From positions 1-25,019 of the forward strand of contig DAOTZS010000040.1 in assembly GCA_034434335.1 (NCBI GenBank): a DNA stretch of 25,019 bases, read 5' to 3'. Position 1 is the stretch's first letter; each line of letters starts with the position of its first letter. The notes beneath the pieces were generated by a model that ran no database searches, had not been told where the DNA came from, and was given only the letters and a program-made list of their open reading frames with translations. Positions 7,232 to 15,144 of the stretch are shown here, piece by piece. This stretch comes from DAOTZS01 sp034434335. Its GTDB lineage: Bacteria > Chloroflexota > Anaerolineae > CG2-30-64-16. The position numbers and the translations under genes were made by a program.

Positions 7232-7347
7232 GTAACTGTTCAGGCCGATCGAAATCGCCCTCCCTGGGCACTTCGTGAGGCCCCAAAAGGGTGACGCTTC
7301 GGGCGAGCCCTCGGCGTGGCCCTTCCAGTCACCGCCTGAACAGTTAC
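7232..7347 (+). repeat. MITE-like palindromic element, 116 bp
   Basis: It is bounded by a perfect 13-bp inverted repeat, GTAACTGTTCAGG at 7232-7244 and its complement at 7335-7347. Parts of it recur at 429-474 (left half, inverted) and 13076-13143 (right half, inverted). The sequence CGATTC occurs immediately left (7226-7231) and 2 bp right (7350-7355), a possible target-site duplication. No coding capacity is convincing. It fills the 204-bp gap between the amidohydrolase and chaperonin-like genes, and lies in the latter's leader. Confidence 0.85.
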
Positions 7348-7351
7348 CCCG

Positions 7352-7380
7352 ATTCTACCTTGAAAGCGGCTCAGCAACAA
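7352..7380 (-). promoter_or_regulatory. Candidate weak promoter for the chaperonin-like gene
   Basis: On the minus strand TTGTTG (7380-7375) is followed after 17 bp by TAGAAT (7357-7352), five of six bases of a -10 consensus. It points towards the chaperonin-like gene, with a start expected at about 7345, the outer edge of the 116-bp element. The -35 match is only three of six. A short inverted repeat (AAATCC/GGATTT at 7379-7398) just upstream might end the amidohydrolase transcript. Confidence 0.35.
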
Positions 7381-7402
7381 ATCCAAGAGGCAGGATTTCC
7401 GA

Positions 7403-8608
7403 CTACCCGATCACCTTTCCGTCCTGTGCCACGATCTGGCCGTCGCGCAGCACAGCCCTGACCGTGCGCAAAACGCGCAGGTCGTCCAGAGGATCGCCAT
7501 CCACTGCGATCAGGTCCGCGCGGCGGCCGGGTTCCAGGCAGCCGATTTGGCTCGCCAGGCCCAGGCCGGCCGCAGCCTGAACGGTCGCGGCGGCCAGGAC
7601 GGCGGCCGGGCTCATGCCACCCATGCCGGCCATTGTCTCCATGGCATAGGGCAGGCTGTTGAAGGGAGTGTGGTCTATCCCGGCGTCGGTGCCAGCCATG
7701 AGCCGGACGTTGCTTCTCGCCATCTCGCGCAATGGCGCATAATCGGCCCACAGGGGGTGATGAGGCCCGGCCTCCTCCATGGGCACACGCTCGAAGCCCG
7801 CGATGGTGCGGCAGACATAGATGCCGCGGCTGACAATCTCTTCCACCACGGCCTGTGTGTAGTCGCGGCCCTCACCATGCCTGGCCAGCCACGAACAGTG
7901 CTCCAGCGTGTCAAAGCCGGCTGCCACAGCCCAGCGAATTCCCTCTGTGCCGTGGGCATGCCCGGCGATGCGCTTTCCCAGCCGATGAGCATCCTCGGCC
8001 ATGGCTGCCAGCTCGGCCGCCCCATACTGAGAAGCGCGGGGGTTGCTGCCAGCCGTCAACCCGCCGCCGGTGACCATCACCTTGATGAAGTCGGCTCCGG
8101 CCTTGTGCATCTGGCGCACGGCCCGGCGCACGCCATCCACTCCTTCGGCCTCCAGGCCCAGGAAGTGGCAATGGCCGCCGGTCACGGTGATCGGCGTCCC
8201 GCAGCTCACGATGCGTGGGCCAGGCACCAGGCCGGCCGTCACAGCCCGCGCCAGCCAGATGACCAGGTCCCCGCGGCCGCCGCAGTCGCGCACCGTGGTG
8301 ATGCCGGCGGCCAGCGCCGCCCGGGCGTTCGCGGCGGCCCGTAGCAAGAGCCAGGCATCCGTCTCCCGGCTGGTAGCCAGCAATGCGCCCGGCTCGGGGC
8401 TGCCCACCAGGTGCACATGCGCGTCGATCAGCCCTGGCAGGGCCGTCCAAGGCCGCAGGTCAACGATCTGTGCCTCGGGAGGTGCTGGCAGGGCTTGGGC
8501 CGGCCCCACCGCCTCAATCACCCCCGCGCGCACAAGCAAAGCTCCGTCCTCAACCGCCGGCAAGCCTGCCCTTGTGATCAACCGGCCACACCGAATCCAG
8601 GTTAGCAT
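7403..8608 (-). CDS. Metal-dependent amidohydrolase (imidazolonepropionase/prolidase-like)
   Basis: A 401-aa enzyme of the amidohydrolase superfamily with a complete binuclear metal site: His64 and His66 in DAHVHL, Lys176 (FIKVM, probably carbamylated), His217/His219 (GHAHG), His237 (LEHCS) and Asp308 (GTDAG). The N- and C-terminal stretches supply the usual small beta-sandwich, ending with the family's PGRRADLIAVDGDPL. It resembles the subgroup acting on cyclic amides and Xaa-Pro or N-acyl amino-acid substrates; the true substrate is not deducible. I start at 8608 (MLTWIRCGRL) because a GAGGG site precedes it and it lies 11 nt after the previous stop, whereas an upstream ATG at 8653 would overlap that gene. 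It is the last gene of a five-gene block. Confidence 0.9.
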   Translation of the reverse strand: MLTWIRCGRLITRAGLPAVEDGALLVRAGVIEAVGPAQALPAPPEAQIVDLRPWTALPGLIDAHVHLVGSPEPGALLATSRETDAWLLLRAAANARAALAAGITTVRDCGGRGDLVIWLARAVTAGLVPGPRIVSCGTPITVTGGHCHFLGLEAEGVDGVRRAVRQMHKAGADFIKVMVTGGGLTAGSNPRASQYGAAELAAMAEDAHRLGKRIAGHAHGTEGIRWAVAAGFDTLEHCSWLARHGEGRDYTQAVVEEIVSRGIYVCRTIAGFERVPMEEAGPHHPLWADYAPLREMARSNVRLMAGTDAGIDHTPFNSLPYAMETMAGMGGMSPAAVLAAATVQAAAGLGLASQIGCLEPGRRADLIAVDGDPLDDLRVLRTVRAVLRDGQIVAQDGKVIG

Positions 8609-8619
8609 CTTCCCTCGCC

Positions 8620-9225
8620 TCATTCCGGAGACCAGGTCGGCAGCGACCGCCACGATAGCTTGCGGTATCCCTCCCCATCTCCCATCAAAGTCAACAGCGT
8701 CTGGTCCTCCTGCGTCACAGTCTCCGCCGCGGCGGTATGCACTGCCACCGTCTCCCCCAGAAACAGGTCATGGCTCCCCAGGCTGACCACCTGCCGGACC
8801 AGGCACTCCAGGTTCACCGGGCATTCGGCAATCCCAGGCGGGCGCACCACCAGGGAGGGTTGTGGCGTCAGGCCTGCTGCCTGGAACTTGTCCACTTCTT
8901 TCCCAGAAACGCTACCGCACAATGTAATTGCCTCGCGCAGCCCCTCGTGAGGGATGTTGAGCACGAACTCCGGCACTTCCTGCAGCAAGCGATGGGTGTA
9001 GCGCGGGAAGTAGTTCCTGGTGTATTCCCCCTGACAGATGGCGATGCCGATGATGAAGGGGAAGCGGCACAGCACACCCCACCCTGTCAGGGGGATGATG
9101 TTGGGCCGACCCTGGCGGTCCACACACGTCACCAGTACGGCAGCGGCGGGCACAAAGGCTGGCCAGGCGTCGTCCTCGTCGGGGCTATGGAAATGGGTAT
9201 CAACCCGTATACTTTTCTTGCGCAT
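8620..9225 (-). CDS. Flavin reductase-like (FMN-binding split barrel) protein
   Basis: A 201-aa protein of the flavin reductase-like domain family: AAAVLVTCVDRQGRPNIIPLTGWGVL is the FMN-binding first half of the split barrel, followed by FVLNIPHEGLREAI and the central GKEVDKFQAAGLTP, a typical family signature. Such proteins bind FMN and either supply reduced flavin to monooxygenases or act as small oxidoreductases; no partner monooxygenase is in the window. The start at 9225 (MRKKSIRV) is set by the strong Shine-Dalgarno AGGAGGTG and a 5-nt gap from the preceding aminotransferase. The frame stays open upstream to 9486, but that part is low-complexity antisense of the aminotransferase. Membership of the family is firm, function is not. 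Confidence 0.9.
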   Translation of the reverse strand: MRKKSIRVDTHFHSPDEDDAWPAFVPAAAVLVTCVDRQGRPNIIPLTGWGVLCRFPFIIGIAICQGEYTRNYFPRYTHRLLQEVPEFVLNIPHEGLREAITLCGSVSGKEVDKFQAAGLTPQPSLVVRPPGIAECPVNLECLVRQVVSLGSHDLFLGETVAVHTAAAETVTQEDQTLLTLMGDGEGYRKLSWRSLPTWSPE

Positions 9226-9230
9226 CCCTT

Positions 9231-10514
9231 TCACCTCCTGGCTTCCTCTTGCTGCACAGCGCTTCCCTGGCCCCCGGCCGCGAAGACGGCCTGGGCCGCG
9301 GGCAGGGCAGCTCCCCGGCGCACATGATATCCCATGCGCGGCAACACTTCTTCCAGCGCGGCCAGGAAGGGGAGGATGTAGGCCGGGGCTGCCACAAACC
9401 CCATACAGCCAACACGGAAACCGACGTAGCCCTGCGCCTCCCTGGTCGCCGACCCACCGGCCGTGGCGATCCCATACTCCTCCCACATCAACCGCATGAA
9501 CCGCCTGAGCTCGAAATAGTCCCCAGGCACGATCACGCAGGTGGCGTCCGGCGCTGCATTCTCCTCGGAGGCCAGGGTCTGCAAGCCCATGGCACGCACC
9601 CCTGCTCGCAGCGCGCGCGCTGCGATCTCATGCCGACGCCACACATTTTCCAGCCCCTCGGCCTCAATCTCGTCCAGAGCTGCCTTCAGCCCTTTCATCA
9701 GGACATATGACTGCGAAGGGCCATGGGCAGCCTTGTACTCCGACAGGGCCGCGTCAGCAACGCCTTCGGTGTACCACGACGCCTGCGCAGTTCGTACGCT
9801 TGCATGATAGCGCCGCCAGTAGAGCAGGTCCAGGCACAGGGAGTAGATAGGGGTCTGCCGTGTCTCCATGGCCCGCCACGCCTTGGGGCTGACCGCCACG
9901 ATGGCGATCCCCTGCGGGGCGTTGACGGCCTTCTGGCCACTGGTACAGCAGATGTCTATGCCCCAATCGTCGAGCCGCAGCTCGGCAGCCGCCAACCCCG
10001 AGACCGAGTCCACGAAGTAGATCACGTCCGGGAACTCCTGGCGCAGCATGGCCCCGATCTCGCGCACCGGGTTCATCGTGCCGCGGCTGGTCTCCACGTG
10101 CACCACCGCCACCATTTTGATGCGCGGGTCTTCGCGCAGCGCGCGGCGGATCTGATCCGGCGTGACCGATTGGCCGGCCGGCAGCTTGATCTCGACCGGA
10201 TCGGCCCCTACCACCCGGGCGAGGTCGGTCAGCACCTGGCCGAATACCCCGGTATTCACTGTCAACACGCGGTCCCCGCGCTCAAGGACACTCAGCATGG
10301 CAGCTTCTTCCCCGTAGGTCGCTGTGCCCACCAGCAGAAGCACATCATTGGTCGTGTAGAGCATCCGCTGGAGCTGGTCAATACAGGCGACTTCGAGTTC
10401 GTAGTAAGGCAGGTAGTAGATAGGGGTATGAAGCTGCCTGCTCATCTCAACCAGCGCCTCTGGATACAAGGCGGTCTGGCCACAGCTCAGGTTAATCGAG
10501 TATTTGCGACGCAT
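9231..10514 (-). CDS. Class V PLP-dependent aminotransferase (AGT/PucG-like)
   Basis: A 427-aa fold-type I enzyme of the alanine-glyoxylate / serine-pyruvate / ureidoglycine-glyoxylate aminotransferase group. The Schiff-base lysine is Lys195 in CTSGQKAVNAPQG, preceded by the pyridine-contacting Asp169 (FVDSVSG); the cofactor-phosphate loop is GTATYGEE at 63-70, and VHVETSRGTMNP at 138-149 is typical. The substrate is probably a small amino acid with glyoxylate or pyruvate as acceptor. The start ATG overlaps the stop of the upstream class I aminotransferase by one base (TGATG), indicating translational coupling; an earlier ATG at 10547 would lie within that gene. The protein has a C-terminal Ala/Gln-rich extension beyond the usual fold end. 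Confidence 0.93.
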   Translation of the reverse strand: MRRKYSINLSCGQTALYPEALVEMSRQLHTPIYYLPYYELEVACIDQLQRMLYTTNDVLLLVGTATYGEEAAMLSVLERGDRVLTVNTGVFGQVLTDLARVVGADPVEIKLPAGQSVTPDQIRRALREDPRIKMVAVVHVETSRGTMNPVREIGAMLRQEFPDVIYFVDSVSGLAAAELRLDDWGIDICCTSGQKAVNAPQGIAIVAVSPKAWRAMETRQTPIYSLCLDLLYWRRYHASVRTAQASWYTEGVADAALSEYKAAHGPSQSYVLMKGLKAALDEIEAEGLENVWRRHEIAARALRAGVRAMGLQTLASEENAAPDATCVIVPGDYFELRRFMRLMWEEYGIATAGGSATREAQGYVGFRVGCMGFVAAPAYILPFLAALEEVLPRMGYHVRRGAALPAAQAVFAAGGQGSAVQQEEARR

Positions 10515-11671
10515 CAGTGATATCCCCCGTCCAGAATGTAAGCGCAAAGCCTTTCAAGGCCCTCCTGGAGAGCCTGCTCGCTGGCCGCCAGCGAGACGCG
10601 CACATAATGATTGCCGGCCGGGCCAAAGGTGCTGCCCGGCGCCACTGCCACGTGGCGGTCCATCAGCAGGGCGCGCGCAAAGCGGTCTGAGTCATCCGTT
10701 GCGCGGCTTATATCAACCATAAGGTAAAAGGCCCCCTGGGGTGTGCAGGCCGGCAGGCCGTAACGCTGGAGGATCTGCAGAGCCAGGTCCCGCCGGTTGC
10801 GATAGGCATCCACCATGGCCTGGACACAGTCCTGCGGCCCGCTCAGAGCGGCCTCGGCAGCTTTCTGCGAGACCGAAGACGCACACGATACGGTGGCCTC
10901 CTGTAGCTTGGCGATGATGGCCGTGATCTGGCCAGAGGCCACCGTGTACCCCACGCGCCACCCGGTCATGGCATAGGTCTTGGAGAAGCTGAACACGCTG
11001 ATCACGCGGCCATCCGGGTCGAAGCTGGCCGGGCTGACATGGCTCACGCCGAAGACTATCTTCTCGTAACACTCATCGGAGATCAGGTAGAGGTCGTGCT
11101 CCTGGGCAAAAGCCACCAATGCCTTGATGATGTCGAGCGGGATGACGGCACCGGTAGGATTGGACGGGCTATTGACCACCAGGGCCTTGGTCCGCCGGGT
11201 CACCAGGGTGGGCAGCACCTCCAGGCGAGGCCAGAAGTGTTCCTCGGGCGCCAGGGGGTAGCGTACCACCTTCGCGCCGCACAGGCCGGCGATCATGGCA
11301 TAGTTTGGGTACCCTGGGTCGGGCAAGAGCACCTCGTCACCTTCCTCCAGGATGGCCGTCAGGGCGGAGAAGAGGCCGCCCATGCCGCCCGTGGTGACCA
11401 CCACATTTTCGGCCGAGGCCTGGATGTTGTTCTCGCGGCGCACCTTGTCCGCGATGGCCTGGCGCAAGGAAAGCAGCCCGGCGTTGGCCGTGTAGCCGGT
11501 GAACCCCTGCCGCGCAGCCTGGTTGGCTGCCTCGACAATGTGGGCCGGGGTGGGGAAGTTCGGCTGGCCAATCTCCAGATGGATCACGTCAGGGACTTGG
11601 GCTGCCAGGTCGAGAAGTACCCGAATCCCAGAGCGCGGCATGGCGCTGGGCGCAGATGCAAGTGGTTTCAT
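10514..11671 (-). CDS. Class I/II PLP-dependent aminotransferase (aspartate aminotransferase-like)
   Basis: A 385-aa fold-type I aminotransferase of the bacterial/archaeal AspAT Igamma type. Visible signatures are GQPNFPTP (35-42), the GYTANAGLLSLRQAIA segment, NSPSNPTGA with Asn171, SDECYEK with Asp199 and Tyr202, the Schiff-base Lys231 in FSFSKTYAMTGWRVGY, and a C-terminal Arg in HYVRVSLA that would hold the substrate carboxylate. The Shine-Dalgarno GAGGTGA is partly inside the upstream stop region, 6 nt away, and its own stop overlaps the next aminotransferase start, so the three genes are coupled. Two different aminotransferases side by side suggest relay of an amino group, for example to glyoxylate or 2-oxoglutarate, but the amino donor is unknown. 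Confidence 0.93.
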   Translation of the reverse strand: MKPLASAPSAMPRSGIRVLLDLAAQVPDVIHLEIGQPNFPTPAHIVEAANQAARQGFTGYTANAGLLSLRQAIADKVRRENNIQASAENVVVTTGGMGGLFSALTAILEEGDEVLLPDPGYPNYAMIAGLCGAKVVRYPLAPEEHFWPRLEVLPTLVTRRTKALVVNSPSNPTGAVIPLDIIKALVAFAQEHDLYLISDECYEKIVFGVSHVSPASFDPDGRVISVFSFSKTYAMTGWRVGYTVASGQITAIIAKLQEATVSCASSVSQKAAEAALSGPQDCVQAMVDAYRNRRDLALQILQRYGLPACTPQGAFYLMVDISRATDDSDRFARALLMDRHVAVAPGSTFGPAGNHYVRVSLAASEQALQEGLERLCAYILDGGYH

Positions 11672-11677
11672 GATTGC

Positions 11678-13036
11678 TCACCTCGGATAGGGAAATAGGG
11701 ATGATGTCCCCTGGTAGACGATACCGTCATGGCCGGCTTCATGGGCCACCGCAGTCAGCCGGCGCACAAGGTCCTCCGGCCACAGCGAGCCCTTGATCAC
11801 CGGGTAGGAAGGGATGCGATCGCCGCTGAGCAGCCGCGCCTTGTGCATCTCCTCGGCCACGATGTCGCCCAACACCGGCAGCCGCGTCTCGGCGCTGGGT
11901 GGATCCCCCAGGTGCAGCTCAGCAATACTCCCTGGCAGGCCCAGGCCCGCGACACCAAACAGGCGGTAGACCAGGCGCAGCGCGTCCTTCTCATCCAGGC
12001 CGTTAATCCAGCCGGCCAGCAGGGTGGCAAAGGTGGCCAGGTTGTCCAGGTAGTGGATCTCATTGTGCGAGAGCAGGGGCAGGATGTGGTCGCAGATCCC
12101 GGCCAGGTCGCGATAGCGGTGTCCCACCAGGATGGCCATGGAAGGATAGTGAGCATCGCTGCCAAAGGAGAAATCGCGCTTCACAGCCGCATGCACAGCA
12201 TCTCTGAAGCGCTTGAGGTTGTGTGAAATGACATCAGCGCGGAAGTTGAACCAGTCAACCACGCCCGCGACGTCCTGCCCCAGCATCTGCAGCAGCTCGG
12301 AGAAGCCAAAGCTGAGCCCAGCCCAGCGGCGCAAGGTCGCGGGGGGCAACTTCTGCAGGGCGGCCACAGTCCCCAGCACAGCCGCCTTCATGCGGGCGAA
12401 GTCGTAGCCCAGTTCGGCTGCGGTACGTTCACAGCCAGGGCAGGCGCAGGCCAGCATCTGCTCAAAGAACGCCGGGTGGGCAAAGCGGAAGTGGGTCAGG
12501 GCATAGCCCTGGATGTCATAGCGCACGGCGATGTCCACCAAGGCCGCCTCAAACCAGGCATTCACCTGCGGATTAGTCGGGCAGAAGGTATGGGTGGCCT
12601 GTTCATGGGCAAATGGGTGGCGAGGGTAGGCATCCAGGCGTCGGCCGTAGAGATCACGTGCCATCAGCTTGGGCGCGTGCTCCGCGCCGGCCCAATAGGC
12701 CGAGATGATGCCCCACACCTGGATGCCGCGTTTGTGGGCCTCGTCAATGGCTCGACGGAGGGTTGTGTCGTCATCGGTCAGCGTCAGGCCGGGGGCACGC
12801 ACCCCGGCGCTGGCCTCGGTGCGGGCGTGACGCACGATCGGTGGCAGGCCAGGTGTGCGGTCGTCGGTTGGCCCACCCAGGGGATTGAGCTGACGCACCT
12901 GGGGGGACAGGTCAAAGGGCCCGCCCAGGATGATGCAATTCAGGCCGATCTCATCTTGTGCAACGTCCAGGTAGCCAGGATCGGCTGCGATGGCTGCCGG
13001 ATCAGCGTATAAGCCTACAAGGCGAACTGTGCTCAC
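11678..13036 (-). CDS. Putative TIM-barrel glycosidase-like protein with C-x-C-x2-C motif
   Basis: A 452-aa protein with no signal peptide. The pattern of alternating strands and helices (VRLVGLY, LNCIILGGPF, IQVWGIISAYW, YDIQGYALTHFRF) fits a (beta/alpha)8 barrel like the uncharacterised glycoside-hydrolase-like families; the cluster Cys197-x-Cys199-x2-Cys202 (LACACPGCE) is at the place where such proteins often carry C-x-C-x2-C. The later DFSFGSDAHYPSMA and HEAGHDGIVYQG are also barrel-like. I do not recognise a named enzyme. The start is GTG at 13036, preceded by AAAGGA; the frame is open to 13267, but that part is the dispersed repeat and does not look like protein. It opens the five-gene block with the aminotransferases (6-nt gap), so it may generate the amino compound that they process. 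Confidence 0.75.
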   Translation of the reverse strand: MSTVRLVGLYADPAAIAADPGYLDVAQDEIGLNCIILGGPFDLSPQVRQLNPLGGPTDDRTPGLPPIVRHARTEASAGVRAPGLTLTDDDTTLRRAIDEAHKRGIQVWGIISAYWAGAEHAPKLMARDLYGRRLDAYPRHPFAHEQATHTFCPTNPQVNAWFEAALVDIAVRYDIQGYALTHFRFAHPAFFEQMLACACPGCERTAAELGYDFARMKAAVLGTVAALQKLPPATLRRWAGLSFGFSELLQMLGQDVAGVVDWFNFRADVISHNLKRFRDAVHAAVKRDFSFGSDAHYPSMAILVGHRYRDLAGICDHILPLLSHNEIHYLDNLATFATLLAGWINGLDEKDALRLVYRLFGVAGLGLPGSIAELHLGDPPSAETRLPVLGDIVAEEMHKARLLSGDRIPSYPVIKGSLWPEDLVRRLTAVAHEAGHDGIVYQGTSSLFPYPR

Positions 13037-13075
13037 CTTACGTTTCCTTTCGCAGTTGTGTGTCAAAGGTAGCCG

Positions 13076-13143
13076 GTAACTATTCAGCGGTGATTGGAAG
13101 GGCCACACCGAGGGTCCGCCCGAGGCGTCACCCTTTTGGGGCC
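13076..13143 (-). repeat. Partial copy of dispersed palindromic element
   Basis: Read on the minus strand, this 68-bp stretch (ending GAATAGTTAC) matches the right part of the element at 7278-7347 with several substitutions and small gaps, including AGGCCCCAAAAGGGTGACGC. The left half is missing. Just beyond it, 13149-13166 is another hairpin (GGTCGGC/GCCGACC with loop CTTC), and 13202-13220 pairs GAGGAG with CTCCTC. The whole gap 13037-13279 appears to be non-coding repeat sequence. Confidence 0.85.
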
Positions 13144-13245
13144 TGCGGCCAGTGGTCGGCCTTCGCCGACCTTTCTCGGAGATTCCTTTGTTCCTTGGTG
13201 TCTGAGGAGTAAATCCCTCCTCTCGTCCGGCAGGAGGCAGCGGCA

Positions 13246-13267
13246 GTGGAAGGCGGCCGCCTTCCAC
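13246..13267. terminator. 22-bp perfect palindrome after the MBL gene
   Basis: The 22 bases from 13246 to 13267 are self-complementary with no spacer: half-site GTGGAAGGCGG followed by its complement. It lies 13 bp beyond the stop of the MBL-fold gene (13280). It may terminate the upstream sugar-gene transcript or be part of the repeat cluster in this gap. No T-tract follows on either strand, so the terminator role is tentative. Confidence 0.5.
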
Positions 13268-13279
13268 GTAGGGCCACCC

Positions 13280-14038
13280 TCATGGCACCAGGTGGATGTT
13301 AGGAGGTGGCCAGAGGCCCTGGAAAGCGCGCAGCGCCCGGTCTATGTGGGCCTGCCCCCCGCGCACCGTCCACAGCAGATGGCCCGGCAACAGGGCGTCC
13401 ACACCCAGCCCAGCCAGCTTCGGCAACGCTTTGCGGTAGGCCTGGAGATCACACCCTGGCCAGTTGCCCAGGCTGATGACACCGCCGTGATACACCACAT
13501 CGCCGGAAAAGAGCACCCGCTGGCCCGCGATCGTCACCAGATAGCACAGGCAGCCAGGGTTGTGACCAGGCACCAGGATGGCTGTCAGCCGGAGGTCACC
13601 CACGTCCAGGTGCTGGCCGTCGGCCACGATCAGGTCCGGCCGATAGGCCGGGAAGACCAGGTCGCGCGGCCTGTCTGCCAGGCCCAGGAGGTCGAGGCCC
13701 AGGGCCTGAGGGTTGCCTTCGGCCAGCAGATGTGCCTCAGCCTCCGAGGCAACCACGAGCGGCGGCCGGCCGGCAACAGCCTCAAGGAGACGGGCCAGCT
13801 CGGCGACGCCTCCGGCGTGGTCACGATGGGCGTGGGTCAGCAGAACGTAGCGGATATCTGCCGGGTCAAAACCCTCCTGGGCCACGTTCTCGAGGAGGCG
13901 GCCCGTATCCTGGCCGCAGCCGGCGTCAACCAGAGCCAGCTCGTGGCCGCCATCCAGAAGGTACACGTGGCAATCGCCGGGGTCCGAGAGGCCAACTGCA
14001 CCGCTGCCCACCAGGTAGACACGCGACAGGAGCTTCAT
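13280..14038 (-). CDS. MBL-fold metallo-hydrolase
   Basis: A 252-aa metallo-beta-lactamase-fold protein with an intact metal site: THAHRDHAGG (His69, His71, Asp73, His74), His159 in VPGHNPGC, Asp180 in LFSGDVV and His220 in LLPGHLL. The size and glyoxalase-II-like motif order point to a cytoplasmic thioester, lactone or phosphodiester hydrolase rather than an antibiotic-degrading enzyme, and no signal peptide is present. The start ATG shares four bases with the stop of the dehydrogenase gene (ATGA), so translation is coupled. In a locus with a Gfo/Idh/MocA dehydrogenase, opening a sugar lactone is a reasonable guess, but nothing in the sequence fixes the substrate. It is the last gene before a 243-bp repeat-containing gap. 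Confidence 0.92.
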   Translation of the reverse strand: MKLLSRVYLVGSGAVGLSDPGDCHVYLLDGGHELALVDAGCGQDTGRLLENVAQEGFDPADIRYVLLTHAHRDHAGGVAELARLLEAVAGRPPLVVASEAEAHLLAEGNPQALGLDLLGLADRPRDLVFPAYRPDLIVADGQHLDVGDLRLTAILVPGHNPGCLCYLVTIAGQRVLFSGDVVYHGGVISLGNWPGCDLQAYRKALPKLAGLGVDALLPGHLLWTVRGGQAHIDRALRAFQGLWPPPNIHLVP

Positions 14039-15141
14039 TTTCCCAATGGCCGCATGGCGCGGAACCCGGCCTCAAGATCGGGTTCTTCCAGCAGCGGCAG
14101 GCGGATCTTCTCCCCTCGCCACGAGGAAAGGAAGACCGCGTTGATCGCCATGATCGCCGCGCGGCCATCCTCACCTGGGGTCAGGGGAGGGGTGCCGTTC
14201 AGCACGCAGTCGCAGAAGTGCTCCAGTTCCTTGAGGTAACGGCCATGGGCCCGCTGTTCGTCGTCCAGGTTGGGCTGGTTGTAAAGGGTCAGGTCGTGAG
14301 TGGTACGGCCCTTTTGGTAGAGGGTCATGCGAAACGGCTCGGTGGAGATATAGCTCCAGCCTGGGCCGTACTGGATCTCCAGCGAGGCGCGCGTGCCGTC
14401 GAGCAGGTAGTATTCGATAAGCGGCTTGTGCGTCGCGGCTGTCATCTGATGCAGGCTGATGCCCCCGCCGACATGGCGGAGGGTGGCGATGGCAGTATCC
14501 TCCACTTCTCGATCGGCGTGCACGATGCGGATCTCGCCGCTCACCGTCTCCACATCGCCGATCCACCAGCGACACAGGTCAATGGTGTGGCTGCCGTGGT
14601 CCTGGAAGATGCCCCCCCACGTGAGCAGCCGCACGCGCCATCCAGAGCTGCCGGGATGGACCGTGGGCCAGCTCCAATCGCAGCGGATCAGGAATACCTC
14701 GCCCAGCTCGCCGGCCTCGATCAGTTCCTTAGCCCGGCGGAAGCTTTTGTCGAAGCGTTTCATGAAGGCCACCATGAAGACGACCCCCGCCTCCCGGCAG
14801 GCCTGGATCATGGCATCGCACTCCCCCACTGTGCGCGCCAGCGGCTTCTCACACAGCACGTGCTTGCCGGCGCGGGCTGCCTTCACCACCTGCTCGCAAT
14901 GCACATATACGGGGGACGCGACCAGCACGGCATCCATGTCAGCCCGGGCCAGGAACTCATCGTAATCCGAAAAAGTAGCTGCATCCGGGCAATAACGACG
15001 CATATATGCCAGCGCTGCCGGGTCGGGATCCATGAGCGCCGTGACACGGCCATTCTGCAGGTGGCGCAGGATGGGCGCGAACATCACCTGAGTCCCGGCC
15101 GGCCCACAGCCGGCAATGCCGATCTTGACTTGCGAAGCCAT
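14035..15141 (-). CDS. Gfo/Idh/MocA-family NAD(P)-dependent oxidoreductase
   Basis: A 368-aa sugar-type dehydrogenase. The N-terminal Rossmann fold shows GIAGCGPAG (8-16) and the family hallmark EKP at 98-100 (HVLCEKPLA), whose Lys99 contacts cofactor and substrate. The C-terminal alpha/beta domain has DHGSHTIDLCRWW, with Asp181 and His185 the expected catalytic pair. Members oxidise or reduce hydroxyls of sugars, inositols or their derivatives; the exact substrate cannot be read from sequence. Beginning 3 nt after the cyclase stop and overlapping the next gene by 4 nt, it sits in the middle of a coupled set after the glycosidases, suggesting that it acts on a released monosaccharide. Confidence 0.95.
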   Translation of the reverse strand: MASQVKIGIAGCGPAGTQVMFAPILRHLQNGRVTALMDPDPAALAYMRRYCPDAATFSDYDEFLARADMDAVLVASPVYVHCEQVVKAARAGKHVLCEKPLARTVGECDAMIQACREAGVVFMVAFMKRFDKSFRRAKELIEAGELGEVFLIRCDWSWPTVHPGSSGWRVRLLTWGGIFQDHGSHTIDLCRWWIGDVETVSGEIRIVHADREVEDTAIATLRHVGGGISLHQMTAATHKPLIEYYLLDGTRASLEIQYGPGWSYISTEPFRMTLYQKGRTTHDLTLYNQPNLDDEQRAHGRYLKELEHFCDCVLNGTPPLTPGEDGRAAIMAINAVFLSSWRGEKIRLPLLEEPDLEAGFRAMRPLGK

Positions 15142-15144
15142 CCT

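Noticed and set aside
7379..7398. AAATCC/GGATTT hairpin as a strong terminator after the amidohydrolase
   Set aside because: The stem is only 6 bp, A/T-rich, and lacks a following T-run; kept only as a weak possibility in the promoter entry.
9226..9486. N-terminal extension of the flavin reductase-like frame
   Set aside because: The extension overlaps the aminotransferase C-terminus and is Gly/Arg/Cys-rich low-complexity sequence; the AGGAGGTG site fixes the start at 9225.
13037..13267. N-terminal extension of the TIM-barrel protein frame
   Set aside because: It would be translated repeat sequence (including a string that also appears in the element near 7300); the GTG at 13036 with AAAGGA is preferred.
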